Shown: positions 32,860 to 41,628 of the stretch, piece after piece
Numbering within the stretch: the stretch's first letter is position 1
Layout of the letters: each line of letters starts with the position of its first letter
DNA from: CAZHTS01 sp964535315
GTDB taxonomy: Bacteria > Chloroflexota > Anaerolineae > Anaerolineales > Anaerolineaceae
Direction: 5' to 3'
NCBI GenBank assembly: GCA_964535315.1
Contig: CAZHTS010000032.1
Coordinates: forward strand, 1 to 52,121
DNA: 52,121 bases
Notes under the pieces: model-generated
Databases searched by the model: none
Told to the model about the DNA's origin: nothing
What the model saw: only the letters and a program-made list of their open reading frames with translations
Position numbers and translations under genes: made by a program

Positions 32860-34212
32860 TTATTGAAATTTTTGTCCGTAGCGTTTCCAGGTCTCTGGCA
32901 CCAATTTCTCGCGCGCATACGCCGTGATCGCTTCTTCGTCCAGAGTCAATAATTCGCCACGATGCATCAATACCTTCCCGGCCACAATCGTTGTGGTAAC
33001 CATACTTTCATGAAAACCGAAAACGATATGCCACGGGAGATTGCCGGCAGTTAACGGTGTATAGGGATGATAATCCACAAAGATTAAATCGGCATAAGCG
33101 CCGGCCTGTAAAACGCCCAGTGGAGCCGCCGGGAAGAACATTCGAGACAAAGCCGCGTTATTATAGACAGCGATACGAGCCAGTTCATCTCCGGGCATCC
33201 AGCGCGGATCGCGTTTCCATAACTTATGCGCCAGATAGGCAGCCTTCCACTCTTCCCACATCGCATTAGAAAAGCCATCGTTCCCCAGGCACACCCGGAT
33301 ACCGGAACGCAGCATGCCGGCTACTTCAGCGATCCCCACCGCATTGTTCATATTTGAGCGGGGCTGGTGGGTTACCCAGGTGTCCGTTTCTGCCAGTATG
33401 GCGATTTCACGCGCATCTACATGAACAGCATGCACCACAATGGTGTGTTTGCCTAACATACCGTGCTTTTGCAAACGGTCGACGACCCGTAAACCACACC
33501 TGGCCAGGCTATCATATTCATCGACTGAATGCTCGGCTACATGAATGTGAAAGCCAACATCTTCGGGCGCGGCCTTGCGACAGGCCGCCATTGTTTCTTC
33601 AGAAAGGGTCAAGCTGGCGTGCAGCCCGAATGTGGCCGCCAGCCTGCCGTTCAAATTATTGCCGGCTCGCACCGCACGAATGAAGCGCATATTTTCCGCA
33701 ATTCCCGCCTGAGCCCGTTCTGCCCCATCTCGATCCGTCACTTCATAACATAGCGCAGCTCGCACACCAGCCTGGTCCACCGCCTCGGCAATTTTATCCA
33801 ATGAACCATCGATAGCGCCTTGAGAGGCGTGATGATCGAGCAGAGTCGTGGTGCCGTGCCGGATTGCGTCGATGATACACACCAGAGCCGAATACTTCAC
33901 GTCTTCCAGGCTGAGCGAACGATCCAATGGCCACCACAATTTGTCCAGGATTTCAGGAAAGTCCTTTGGCGCGGCGCCCGGAATGGCCATGCCTCGCGCA
34001 AACGCCCCGTAGAAATGGGTATGCGCACAAATATTGCCCGGCATCACATATTGCCCCCCGGCATCCAGCCGCTCTACCTGCGGATACTTTTCCAGCAACG
34101 CACTTTCGGGCCCAATTTCAACAATGCGGTCATCTTCTATATACAGGGCATGCTTTTCCAGAATCTGGTTGGGCTCGTCCCAGGTAATCAATCTGGCATT
34201 GGTGATTAGCAT
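32860..34212 (-). CDS. ssnA: SsnA-type aminohydrolase/amidohydrolase
   Basis: The 450-residue metal-dependent TIM-barrel hydrolase has HTH at 64-66 (ICAHTHFYGAF), HIHVAEHS, VVHAVHVDARE and the final aspartate in CLGNDGFSNAMWEEW. SsnA genes sit beside selenium-dependent molybdenum hydroxylases in several bacteria, and related enzymes deaminate guanine, cytosine or s-triazines. A purine-like ring is a plausible substrate. GGAG precedes the ATG. It lies 5 bp from the hydroxylase A subunit. Confidence 0.88.
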   Translation of the reverse strand: MLITNARLITWDEPNQILEKHALYIEDDRIVEIGPESALLEKYPQVERLDAGGQYVMPGNICAHTHFYGAFARGMAIPGAAPKDFPEILDKLWWPLDRSLSLEDVKYSALVCIIDAIRHGTTTLLDHHASQGAIDGSLDKIAEAVDQAGVRAALCYEVTDRDGAERAQAGIAENMRFIRAVRAGNNLNGRLAATFGLHASLTLSEETMAACRKAAPEDVGFHIHVAEHSVDEYDSLARCGLRVVDRLQKHGMLGKHTIVVHAVHVDAREIAILAETDTWVTHQPRSNMNNAVGIAEVAGMLRSGIRVCLGNDGFSNAMWEEWKAAYLAHKLWKRDPRWMPGDELARIAVYNNAALSRMFFPAAPLGVLQAGAYADLIFVDYHPYTPLTAGNLPWHIVFGFHESMVTTTIVAGKVLMHRGELLTLDEEAITAYAREKLVPETWKRYGQKFQ

Positions 34213-34217
34213 AGCGA

Positions 34218-37028
34218 TTACTCCTTGGCGCTGGCCAGTATACTCATAACGATTTTTTCCTGATCGACCGGCAATGTGTCCACGCGAACACCAACGGCAT
34301 GATAAACCGCGTTGGTTATCGCCGGCGTCGTGGGGATACTCACAATCTCTCCAACCCCCTTGGCCCCATAGGGGCCGTCTGCCGTGGGGTGCTCAACGAT
34401 AAAAGAAACTATTTCTGGCGTGTGCGTAATTGACGGGATACGATACTTGGCCATGCGGTCGGTCACGACCTGCCCTTCCTGAACGACAAAATTTTCGGTC
34501 AGTGCATTGCCTAACCCCATCATGATCCCGCCCTCGACCTGGCCCTTGAGTCCCAGGGGGTTAATAGCCATGCCGACATCGTTGGCCGTTACAATCCGCA
34601 AGACTTTTACCTCGCCGGTATGGATATTGATCTCTACTTCGGCAGCCTGAGCGGCAAACGAGAACGCAAAATGCATGTCGCCGCCCTGACCCAACGGTTG
34701 TGTCTTCGGCGCCCAATATTCGTAGGTGGTAAGCGCGGCGTGCCCTTCCTTGCGCATTTCGGCCACGACGTCGCCCACAGGGATCGAATGGTCATTAAAC
34801 TGGGCCAGCCCTTCGACAAACCGGATTTGCTCAGGTGGGCAATCGTATTTTTCCGCCAGAGTCGTCGCCAACGCCTGGCGCATGGCCTGGGCAGCGCCGC
34901 GCGCCGCATTGCCGGTCACATAGGTCTGGCGCGAAGCGGTTGTCGGTCCGCCGTCAGGCGTCAAATCCGTATCTGAGAGCAAAACCCGAACCCGCTCTGG
35001 CGGCAAACCTAATTCTTCAGCCGTGATCAGGCGCAAAACGGTCACCAACCCCTGGCCAATCTCAGCCGAAGAGGTGCGCACTTCGGCAGTACCATCTTCG
35101 TATAACTCAACTTCTGCGCCGGCCTTATCAGGCGCCCCCCCGCCCAACCCGGTATTTTTGTAGGCCACCGAGAAACCCCACGCCCGGCGCAGGTGCGGCG
35201 TCTCAGCCTCGCTGTATGGTGCAAAAGGATTGCGACCATCACACATACGTCGCACCTCAGCCTCGACTTTTTCAATGCACTCCAGCAGACCAACGCTTTC
35301 ACGCAGCGTTTGCCCGGTGTTTGTCACACTGCCCACATGCAGGGCATTTATTTTGCGCAGCTCAACCGGGTCAATCCCCAGCTTCTCGGCCAGCATATCC
35401 ATTGTGCTTTCGACGGCAAACGCCGACTGAGTAACTCCGAAACCGCGAAAGGCTCCAGCCGGCGGGTTGTTTGTATACATGGCATAGCAATCGGCCTTGA
35501 CGTTTGCGATTTCATAGGGCCCAGAAGAATGGGTGGTGGCTCGCGTCATCACTTTCTCACCGAGTGATGCATACGCTCCTGTATCGCCGTACAATTCGGT
35601 CTCTACGGATACCAGGCGGCCATCCTTGCGCGCCCCCATCTTGACCCGAATCTGAGTGGCATGTCGCTTGGGATGCACGATCAGGCTTTCTTGCCGGTCA
35701 TACAATACTTTGACCGCCTTCCCGGTTGCCTGGGCCAATAAGGCCGCGTGGATCTGGCCGGTAATATCTTCCTTTCCGCCAAACCCGCCGCCGATTAACA
35801 TCCCCATAATGCGAACCCGGTCTGCCGGCAAACCAAGGCAACGCGCCACCTGTTCGCGGTCGGAATAAGGAATTTGCGAGCCCACCCGGATTTCCATCCG
35901 GCCATCTGGCGTCATCCGGGCAACGCTGCACTCAGGCTCCATAAATGCGTGGTCGGTGATTTGCGTGTGGAAAACGTGCTCGAGTACAATGTCCGCCTGT
36001 TCAAAACCGTGTTCGACGTCGCCTTTACGCACCTTGATGTGCTTGAGTAGATTTCCTTTCGTGTGCAGAAGTTGTGCGCCCGGGGCGTGAGCGCTGACTG
36101 GATCGCAGATAGGGGGCAAGATCTCATACTCGGCCTCTATCAAATCCAGAGCTTCAGTCGCAATTTGCCGTGTATCTGCTGCCACCACAGCGACCGCGTC
36201 GCCCACATACCGCACTCGTTCACCAATTCCAACCAGGGCAGGCCAATCATAGATCACCAGACCGTGGTCGTGTTCGCCAGGGATATCCGCCGCAGTCAGG
36301 ACAGTTCGCACCCCTGGTAAGGCGCGCGCCTTTTCAACGTCAAGTTTTTTCAGGATTGCATGCGGCACCCCCGCCCGCTTGGCCCGTCCGTGCAACATAT
36401 CCGTAAACTGCACGTCATCCGTGAAAATGGCAGCACCGGTTACCTTCTCCACTGCTTCGGGGCGTGTCTGGATCGTGCCTACCACTCGCTGCGCCAGCGG
36501 CGAGGCGGACACCTCAGGCGGCTCAACCGGCTGACCGGTTTTCATAGCCCTGGCCGCCGCCAGGATTGCACCTTCTATAGTTGGGTAACCGGCGCAACGA
36601 CACAACGTGTCCTTAAAGGCATGCCGGATCGTTTTGCTATCCGGATCAGGGTTATTCAATAACAGGCCGTAGGCGGTCATCAGCTGGCCGGGGATGCAAA
36701 AACCACACTGCACGGCGCCGTGCACCACAAAAGCCTCTTGCAAGGGGTGCAACGCCTCGCCAATTCGTGCCAGGGCCGCCAGGCCTTCCACAGTGATAAC
36801 CCGGTGCCCGTGGGCCCTGATCGCCGGGTAAGAACAGGATAAAACCGGTTGGCCGTCCAGAAGAACAGTACAGGCACCGCACTCGGCCTCATTACAACCG
36901 ATTTTGGTGCCTGTCAGTCCCAAGCGCTCACGCAACAAGTCTGCCAACATTTCACCGGGTTTTACCGCGATCACTACCGGCTTTCCGTTGACTTCAAATC
37001 GGATTTCCGAAAGTTCAAGCTCGTTCAT
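34218..37028 (-). CDS. Molybdenum hydroxylase A, fused [2Fe-2S]-molybdopterin subunit
   Basis: The ATG at 37026-37028 with AAAGG upstream is preferred to a GTG 18 bp earlier; the product is 936 residues. The [2Fe-2S] domain (GCNEAECGACTVLLDG, QCGFCIPG, LCRCAGYP) leads into the hammerhead and Mo domains, with IGGGFGGKED, AGAFRGFGVTQ and the active-site glutamate in GAKGVGEIVSIP. This intact copy guides interpretation of the gapped hydroxylases. It is encoded directly after its FAD subunit and before ssnA. Confidence 0.93.
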   Translation of the reverse strand: MNELELSEIRFEVNGKPVVIAVKPGEMLADLLRERLGLTGTKIGCNEAECGACTVLLDGQPVLSCSYPAIRAHGHRVITVEGLAALARIGEALHPLQEAFVVHGAVQCGFCIPGQLMTAYGLLLNNPDPDSKTIRHAFKDTLCRCAGYPTIEGAILAAARAMKTGQPVEPPEVSASPLAQRVVGTIQTRPEAVEKVTGAAIFTDDVQFTDMLHGRAKRAGVPHAILKKLDVEKARALPGVRTVLTAADIPGEHDHGLVIYDWPALVGIGERVRYVGDAVAVVAADTRQIATEALDLIEAEYEILPPICDPVSAHAPGAQLLHTKGNLLKHIKVRKGDVEHGFEQADIVLEHVFHTQITDHAFMEPECSVARMTPDGRMEIRVGSQIPYSDREQVARCLGLPADRVRIMGMLIGGGFGGKEDITGQIHAALLAQATGKAVKVLYDRQESLIVHPKRHATQIRVKMGARKDGRLVSVETELYGDTGAYASLGEKVMTRATTHSSGPYEIANVKADCYAMYTNNPPAGAFRGFGVTQSAFAVESTMDMLAEKLGIDPVELRKINALHVGSVTNTGQTLRESVGLLECIEKVEAEVRRMCDGRNPFAPYSEAETPHLRRAWGFSVAYKNTGLGGGAPDKAGAEVELYEDGTAEVRTSSAEIGQGLVTVLRLITAEELGLPPERVRVLLSDTDLTPDGGPTTASRQTYVTGNAARGAAQAMRQALATTLAEKYDCPPEQIRFVEGLAQFNDHSIPVGDVVAEMRKEGHAALTTYEYWAPKTQPLGQGGDMHFAFSFAAQAAEVEINIHTGEVKVLRIVTANDVGMAINPLGLKGQVEGGIMMGLGNALTENFVVQEGQVVTDRMAKYRIPSITHTPEIVSFIVEHPTADGPYGAKGVGEIVSIPTTPAITNAVYHAVGVRVDTLPVDQEKIVMSILASAKE

Positions 37029-37057
37029 TTTTGGCCTTTCTGCCACGAATGGTCACG

Positions 37058-37933
37058 TTACAGCCCGGCCCGTTGCCAGGCCTTTTGTAATACTTCTCGC
37101 AAGAGCACGCCGCTCAAGTGTTTGCGGTAATCTGCTGTGGCGCGCTGAGGGCTGGTGCGAAAACGAGCGCTCTCCAGAATGGCCGCCGCCGCCGTTTCGA
37201 TAGCCTCGGGGCAATAGACTTGCCCCTTGAGGGCCCGCTCGGCCGCCTGGTTACGGTGCGGGACCGGGCCGGCAGGGCCAATTGCAATTCGAACGTCCAG
37301 GATACGGTCTCCACCTCGTTCCAGCCAGATCGACATATTCAGAACCGGCAGGGCAACCCCTTGCGGTCGCATAACGCGACTGAAGGCTGAGGACTGTCCT
37401 GAATGGCGCAAAGGGGTATGAAAACCAACCAGCAGATCTTGTTGCGGGTGGAGCGCCGACTTACCGGGCCCCACAAAGAGATCGGCCAGTTGAACGAAAC
37501 GTCTACCCGATGGTGATGCCACTTCCGCCTGAACGTTCAGGGCGCTGAGTGCAATGGCGCCATCTGCGGCCGGCAAGGCGTGTGAAACATTTCCGCCCAA
37601 TGTCGCTGTATTGCGCACCTGAGGGCCGCCAACCAGTCCGGCCGCCTCAACCAATGCTTCGGCGTGTTCTTTTACAAGCGGCGAAGAGGCTATTTTTGTA
37701 AGTGGAACCGCTGCCCCAATGAATAGTTGTTCTTGTCGGGTTTCCAGGGTCTGCAATTCGGGGATATGATTGACATCAACCAACGTATCGACACGTTCAT
37801 GATGTCCCTGCTGGATCTCTAACAGCAAGTCCGTTCCGCCTGCAACCAGACGGGCCATCCCGGGCGCTTCAGAAAGAGCCCTTACCGCATCTTGTACCGT
37901 TTGGGGGGTGAGATAATGATTCCAGAGGTTCAT
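37058..37933 (-). CDS. Molybdenum hydroxylase A, FAD-binding subunit
   Basis: The 291-residue protein has FAD loops ARLVAGGTDLLLEIQQG and NTATLGGNVSHALPAADG, and the C-terminal CO-dehydrogenase flavoprotein-like domain. It is the first gene of the 18-gene minus-strand array. An in-frame TAG five codons upstream of the ATG fixes the start, yet no Shine-Dalgarno sequence is present. The leader ahead of it may fold into several hairpins. Confidence 0.92.
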   Translation of the reverse strand: MNLWNHYLTPQTVQDAVRALSEAPGMARLVAGGTDLLLEIQQGHHERVDTLVDVNHIPELQTLETRQEQLFIGAAVPLTKIASSPLVKEHAEALVEAAGLVGGPQVRNTATLGGNVSHALPAADGAIALSALNVQAEVASPSGRRFVQLADLFVGPGKSALHPQQDLLVGFHTPLRHSGQSSAFSRVMRPQGVALPVLNMSIWLERGGDRILDVRIAIGPAGPVPHRNQAAERALKGQVYCPEAIETAAAAILESARFRTSPQRATADYRKHLSGVLLREVLQKAWQRAGL

Positions 37934-37937
37934 AGGA

Positions 37938-38046
37938 CTGGTGGGCTAGACTGATGTCCGATGGTACTTTTCGACGGGTTCGATGACCCGACGCCGGGCA
38001 AGCACACGCTTGGAGCCGACCACCAGATCCTGGTGAGATTATTTTA
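37938..38046 (-). promoter_or_regulatory. Promoter and structured 5' leader candidate of the hydroxylase/F420 array
   Basis: On minus, TAAAAT (38046-38041) is a plausible -10. The leader contains a local hairpin (CACCAG at 38035-38030 with CTGGTG at 38026-38021), a stem CAAGC/GCTTG (37999-38012), and a stem CGGGT/ACCCG (37975-37990). The segment CTGGTGG (38026-38020) can alternatively pair with CCACCAG at 37944-37938, 4 nt from the start codon. Mutually exclusive pairings next to a start with no ribosome-binding site are riboswitch-like, but I cannot assign a known class. The exact transcript start may trim the first arm. Confidence 0.35.
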
Positions 38047-38138
38047 GCATGAATCGGATCAGTTTGTGAAGCGTCAAAAGTCATTGTCTGACAATTGATT
38101 TTATCCGCCGCAAAGATTCGCCCCGCGGGTGAAGATGA

Positions 38139-38144
38139 TATAAT
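38139..38144 (+). promoter_or_regulatory. -10 element of the M20 peptidase unit
   Basis: A perfect TATAAT lies 31 bp before the ATG. No good -35 hexamer is seen at 16-18 bp, so an activator or extended recognition may be needed. Confidence 0.4.
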
Positions 38145-38175
38145 AACGACATCTTTGAAACGGAGAGAAGAAAAC

Positions 38176-39561
38176 ATGTCTGCATCTCGCCATACCGCTC
38201 TGGATTATGCTCATGCTCAAACTGACCGCTTTTTACAGGAACTCAATGAGTTACTGCGCATCCCTTCCATTTCCACCTCCCCCGATCATGCATCCCATAT
38301 GCAGGAAGCCGCGCAATGGTTGGCTGCTCATTTATTGGCAAGCGGCCTGGAAAAAGCCGAAATCTTTCAGACCGCCGGCCATCCGGTTGTGTACGGGGAG
38401 TGGCTAAAGGCTGGCGCCGGCGCTCCTACGGTGTTGATTTACGGGCATTACGATGTTCAGCCCGTTGATCCATTGGATCTCTGGAAAACAGGCCCTTTTG
38501 AACCTCAGGTGCGCGGCGATAACCTGCATGCCCGTGGCGCTTCTGATATGAAGGGACAGATTATCGCTACGCTTAAAGCCGTTGAAGCGGTTATAAAACA
38601 AACCGACAACCCCGGTGTAAATATTAAGTACTTACTCGAAGGCGAAGAAGAAATTGGCTCGCCCCACCTGGCCGGCTTCATGGCGGAACACAAGCAACTC
38701 CTGACCTGCGATTTCGCTCTTAACCCTGACGCCGGCATGATCTCCGCTGATATCCCGACCATTGTATATGGACTGCGCGGTCTGGCTTATTTCGAGGTGT
38801 ATATTTACGGCCCAGATCACGATTTGCATTCAGGTAGTTTCGGTGGCGTGATTCATAACCCGGCTGTGGCGTTGTGTGAACTGATTGCCGGCATGCACGA
38901 TGCCCAAGGTCGCGTTCAATTACCCGGTTTCTATGACCGGGTTCGCACTGTATCCACCGAGGAGCGCGAGCAGCTTGCCCGCCTGCCAATCGAAGATGAG
39001 ACCTACCGCCGCCTGACCGGAGCGCCGGCTTTGTGGGGTGAGCCGGATTACTCCTCCGTGGAGCGGGTCAGTATCCGCCCTACGTTGGAGGTCAATGGGA
39101 TGTTATCGGGCTTTACCGGCGCTGGCTCCAAAACAATCATCCCCGCCTGGGCCATGGCAAAAATTTCTACCCGGTTAGTTGCCGATCAACAAATCGAAGA
39201 AGTACATCAGCAGTTAATCGAGTATTTCAAACGAAACGCGCCAAAGACTGTTCGTTGGGAAATACGGAATCTAGGCGGTGGCCCTGCCTGTCGAACTGAT
39301 CCCAAACTTCCGGCCGCGCAGGCTCTCGTACGCGCCCAGCAAACCGTATGGGGTGTGGCGCCCGTGTACAAATGTGAAGGCGGCAGCATCCCCATTGTGA
39401 CGGACATGCAGAATATCCTGGGCGTCGATTCGGTTCTGACTGGCCTCAGCCTGCCAGATGACGCCGTTCACTCGCCAAACGAAAAACTGCATTTGCCCAC
39501 CTGGCGGCGCGGCATCGATGCCTATATTCACTTCTTTTATAACCTGGCAGGAATCTTATGA
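38176..39561 (+). CDS. M20 family metallopeptidase (dipeptidase-like)
   Basis: The ATG at 38176 with GGAGAG upstream is chosen over an in-frame start at 38095 that lies before the -10 (TATAAT, 38139-38144). The 461-residue protein has the dinuclear zinc motifs: GHYDVQPVDP, RGASDMKGQ, LEGEEEIGSP, and a late His in DAVHSPNEK. The DLHSGSFGG lid region is typical of PepV/carnosinase-like M20 dipeptidases. It is cytosolic and hydrolyses dipeptides or N-acyl amino acids. The stop overlaps the DUF1385 gene by ATGA. Confidence 0.92.
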   Translation: MSASRHTALDYAHAQTDRFLQELNELLRIPSISTSPDHASHMQEAAQWLAAHLLASGLEKAEIFQTAGHPVVYGEWLKAGAGAPTVLIYGHYDVQPVDPLDLWKTGPFEPQVRGDNLHARGASDMKGQIIATLKAVEAVIKQTDNPGVNIKYLLEGEEEIGSPHLAGFMAEHKQLLTCDFALNPDAGMISADIPTIVYGLRGLAYFEVYIYGPDHDLHSGSFGGVIHNPAVALCELIAGMHDAQGRVQLPGFYDRVRTVSTEEREQLARLPIEDETYRRLTGAPALWGEPDYSSVERVSIRPTLEVNGMLSGFTGAGSKTIIPAWAMAKISTRLVADQQIEEVHQQLIEYFKRNAPKTVRWEIRNLGGGPACRTDPKLPAAQALVRAQQTVWGVAPVYKCEGGSIPIVTDMQNILGVDSVLTGLSLPDDAVHSPNEKLHLPTWRRGIDAYIHFFYNLAGIL

Positions 39562-40487
39562 CTGAAAAACTGCCCTCTTACGGCGGCCAGGCATTGATTG
39601 AAGGTGTATTAATGCGCGGTTCACACGCCCTGGCCGCAGCTATGCGCGCTCCTGATGGGAAAATAGTTATCCAGACCGAACGTTTAGGTGGAATTTACAA
39701 GAGTTCGCTGGCGCGCATCCCTCTGTTGCGTGGCCTGGTGTTGTTATGGGATTCGCTCGGGTTAGGCACTCGCTATTTGACCATCGCCGCCAACCTGCAA
39801 ACCGGTGAAGACGAAAAATTGGAAGGCCCCATGCTCTATCTGACGCTTGCCGGCTCGTTGGCCATTGGGATTCTTCTATTCTTTGAAGTGCCGGTGCTGA
39901 TTGGTGAGGGGATTGGATATTGGCTGGGTTTGGGGGCGTGGTGGGTCAATCTGATTGAGATGGTCTTGCGTTTTGTCATTGCCATTGGTTACATCTGGGG
40001 GATCGGCAAGATGCCCGAGATCGCACGTGTCTTTGCTTATCACGGCGCCGAGCACAAAACCATTAATGCCTTTGAAGCGGGTGAAGAATTAACCCCTGAA
40101 AACGTTGCCCGCTATTCTCTGGAACACCCTCGCTGCGGCACGGCCTTTTTGCTCACCGTCCTGATTTTTTCAATGATTGTCTTTTTGGCTCTTGGCCCGT
40201 TGCCCACGATCTGGAAGATCGTCAGTCGCCTGGTTTTCATTCCGGTGATTGCCATGTTCGCGTACGAATTTATCCGCTGGACGGCCAATCATCTGAACTC
40301 GCCTGTTGTGCGTTGGCTGGTGCGTCCTAACCTGGCCCTCCAAAGCCTGACCACACGCCAACCGACCCTGGAAATGCTGGAAGTATCCATTGCTGCTTTC
40401 AACGCCATGTTGGCCGAAGAAGAAGCATGTAAAGCCGGAATCGAGATTGCGCCCTCAAATCAGCCCGCCGTTCAAGCGGTAGATTGA
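39558..40487 (+). CDS. DUF1385 family membrane protein
   Basis: The 309-residue protein opens with the DUF1385 signature YGGQALIEGVLMRG and contains FAYHGAEHKTINAFEAGEELT and HPRCGTAFLL, with about four TM segments (about 94-116, 122-150, 199-217, 222-236). The biochemical role is unknown; related proteins are often encoded beside prmC, prfA and rpmE in Firmicutes, but not here. It is coupled to the M20 gene by a 4-bp overlap. Confidence 0.9.
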   Translation: MTEKLPSYGGQALIEGVLMRGSHALAAAMRAPDGKIVIQTERLGGIYKSSLARIPLLRGLVLLWDSLGLGTRYLTIAANLQTGEDEKLEGPMLYLTLAGSLAIGILLFFEVPVLIGEGIGYWLGLGAWWVNLIEMVLRFVIAIGYIWGIGKMPEIARVFAYHGAEHKTINAFEAGEELTPENVARYSLEHPRCGTAFLLTVLIFSMIVFLALGPLPTIWKIVSRLVFIPVIAMFAYEFIRWTANHLNSPVVRWLVRPNLALQSLTTRQPTLEMLEVSIAAFNAMLAEEEACKAGIEIAPSNQPAVQAVD

Positions 40488-40501
40488 CCTATACAGCTTG
40501 C

Positions 40502-40529
40502 TTGACAGCCCATTCACTGGGGCTATACT
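40502..40529 (+). promoter_or_regulatory. Consensus promoter of comEA with an inverted repeat in its spacer
   Basis: TTGACA (40502-40507) and TATACT (40524-40529) are 16 bp apart. AGCCC (40507-40511) and GGGCT (40520-40524) form a 5-bp inverted repeat touching both hexamers, which could be an operator. Confidence 0.6.
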
Positions 40530-40562
40530 GTATTCAAGCAAAACAGATGTGGGCTGGTACCG

Positions 40563-41144
40563 ATGAAACCCTGGCAACATATTCTCCTCGGCGTGTTTCT
40601 GGGATTGATTGCTTCCGCCGTGATTTACTGGATTGCAGTCCCTCCCCGTGGGGTGCCTCTTGAACTGCTACCCCTACCCACACCAGCCCCGCTGGTTGTT
40701 CAGGTAAGTGGAGCGGTGGTGCACCCAGGTGTTTACTTGCTGCCGCCTGGTAGTAGAATTGAAGCCGCCATTTTTACCGCCGGTGGATTCAGCCAAAACG
40801 CCGACGTAGAAAAAGTCAACCAGGCCGCCCTGGTAAAAGATGGTGAAAAGATCAGCGTCCCCGTCGTTCGCCCTACCCCTGATGTCTCTTCTGGCGCCCT
40901 GACCGGCCCGGCTACGACGCTCCCGCCGCCCACAAGCGCGATTTCTGCGGAAAACCCACTCAACATTAACACTGCCACGGTAGAAGAACTGGACGCCCTA
41001 CCAGGGATTGGCCCTACCAAAGCAAAGGATATCGTCAACTACCGCGAGCAACACGGCCCGTTTGAACGTATTGAGGATATCCAGAAAGTCCCCAACATTG
41101 GGCCGGCTATGTTCGAAAAGATTAAACTCTTGATCACCGTATAA
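40563..41144 (+). CDS. comEA: ComEA-like protein: TM anchor, SLBB domain, helix-hairpin-helix DNA-binding domain
   Basis: The 193-residue protein has an N-terminal TM (6-25), an SLBB domain (VVQVSGAVVHPGVYLLPPGSRIEAAI, about 45-100), a Pro/Thr linker, and a tandem HhH domain (about 135-193: LNINTATVEELDALPGIGPTKAKDIVNYR ... KVPNIGPAMFEKIK). ComEA binds incoming DNA outside the membrane during natural transformation. ComEC is not in the window, so a competence role is not proven. It is transcribed from its own promoter. Confidence 0.9.
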   Translation: MKPWQHILLGVFLGLIASAVIYWIAVPPRGVPLELLPLPTPAPLVVQVSGAVVHPGVYLLPPGSRIEAAIFTAGGFSQNADVEKVNQAALVKDGEKISVPVVRPTPDVSSGALTGPATTLPPPTSAISAENPLNINTATVEELDALPGIGPTKAKDIVNYREQHGPFERIEDIQKVPNIGPAMFEKIKLLITV

Positions 41145-41173
41145 AACCACCTTCTGGAAAGGAAGAAGAAGAT

Positions 41174-41620
41174 ATGCCCGTCAAACAACAACTCGAAACC
41201 GCACTGCACGAAGCCATGAGATCTGGCAACGATTTGCACAAACGTACCATTCGCATGGCACTGGCGGCCATCAAACTGACCGAGGTCGAACAACGCGGCG
41301 CCCTGGACGATGCAGTCGTTATCACTCTGCTGCAAAAAGAGATCAAAAGCCGGCGAGAAGCCATTCAAGATGCCGAGAAAGCACAACGTCCCGATTTGAT
41401 AGCTGCCTCTCAACAGGAAATTGGCGTGCTGGAAACCTTTCTCCCTCAGGCTATGCCGGAAGAGGAATTGAAAGCACTCATCCAGGCTGCCATTCAGGAA
41501 GTGGGCGCCAGCGCTCCTGGAGATATGGGTAAAGTGATGAAAGCCATATTGCCACGGGTACAGGGGCGCGCCGCAAACGACCAGGTCAGCAAACTGGTCA
41601 AAACTCTCCTACAGGGGTAA
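41174..41620 (+). CDS. GatB/YqeY domain protein
   Basis: The 148-residue protein matches the YqeY family: an N-terminal helical part (LETALHEAMRSGNDLHKRTIRMALAAI) and the GatB tail-like domain (LETFLPQAMPEEELKALI ... GDMGKVMKAILPRVQGRA). The domain binds tRNA in amidotransferases; as a free protein its role is unclear. The start has a purine-rich GGAAGAAG leader. It lies 8 bp before the PgpH-like gene. Confidence 0.92.
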   Translation: MPVKQQLETALHEAMRSGNDLHKRTIRMALAAIKLTEVEQRGALDDAVVITLLQKEIKSRREAIQDAEKAQRPDLIAASQQEIGVLETFLPQAMPEEELKALIQAAIQEVGASAPGDMGKVMKAILPRVQGRAANDQVSKLVKTLLQG

Positions 41621-41628
41621 GGCACATC

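Noticed and set aside
37934..38046. Assignment of the leader to the known Moco riboswitch
   Set aside because: Its conserved sequence blocks could not be found by eye; kept only as a structured-leader candidate.
38095..38175. Upstream in-frame start for the M20 peptidase
   Set aside because: It lies before the TATAAT at 38139 and lacks a ribosome-binding site; the ATG at 38176 has GGAGAG.
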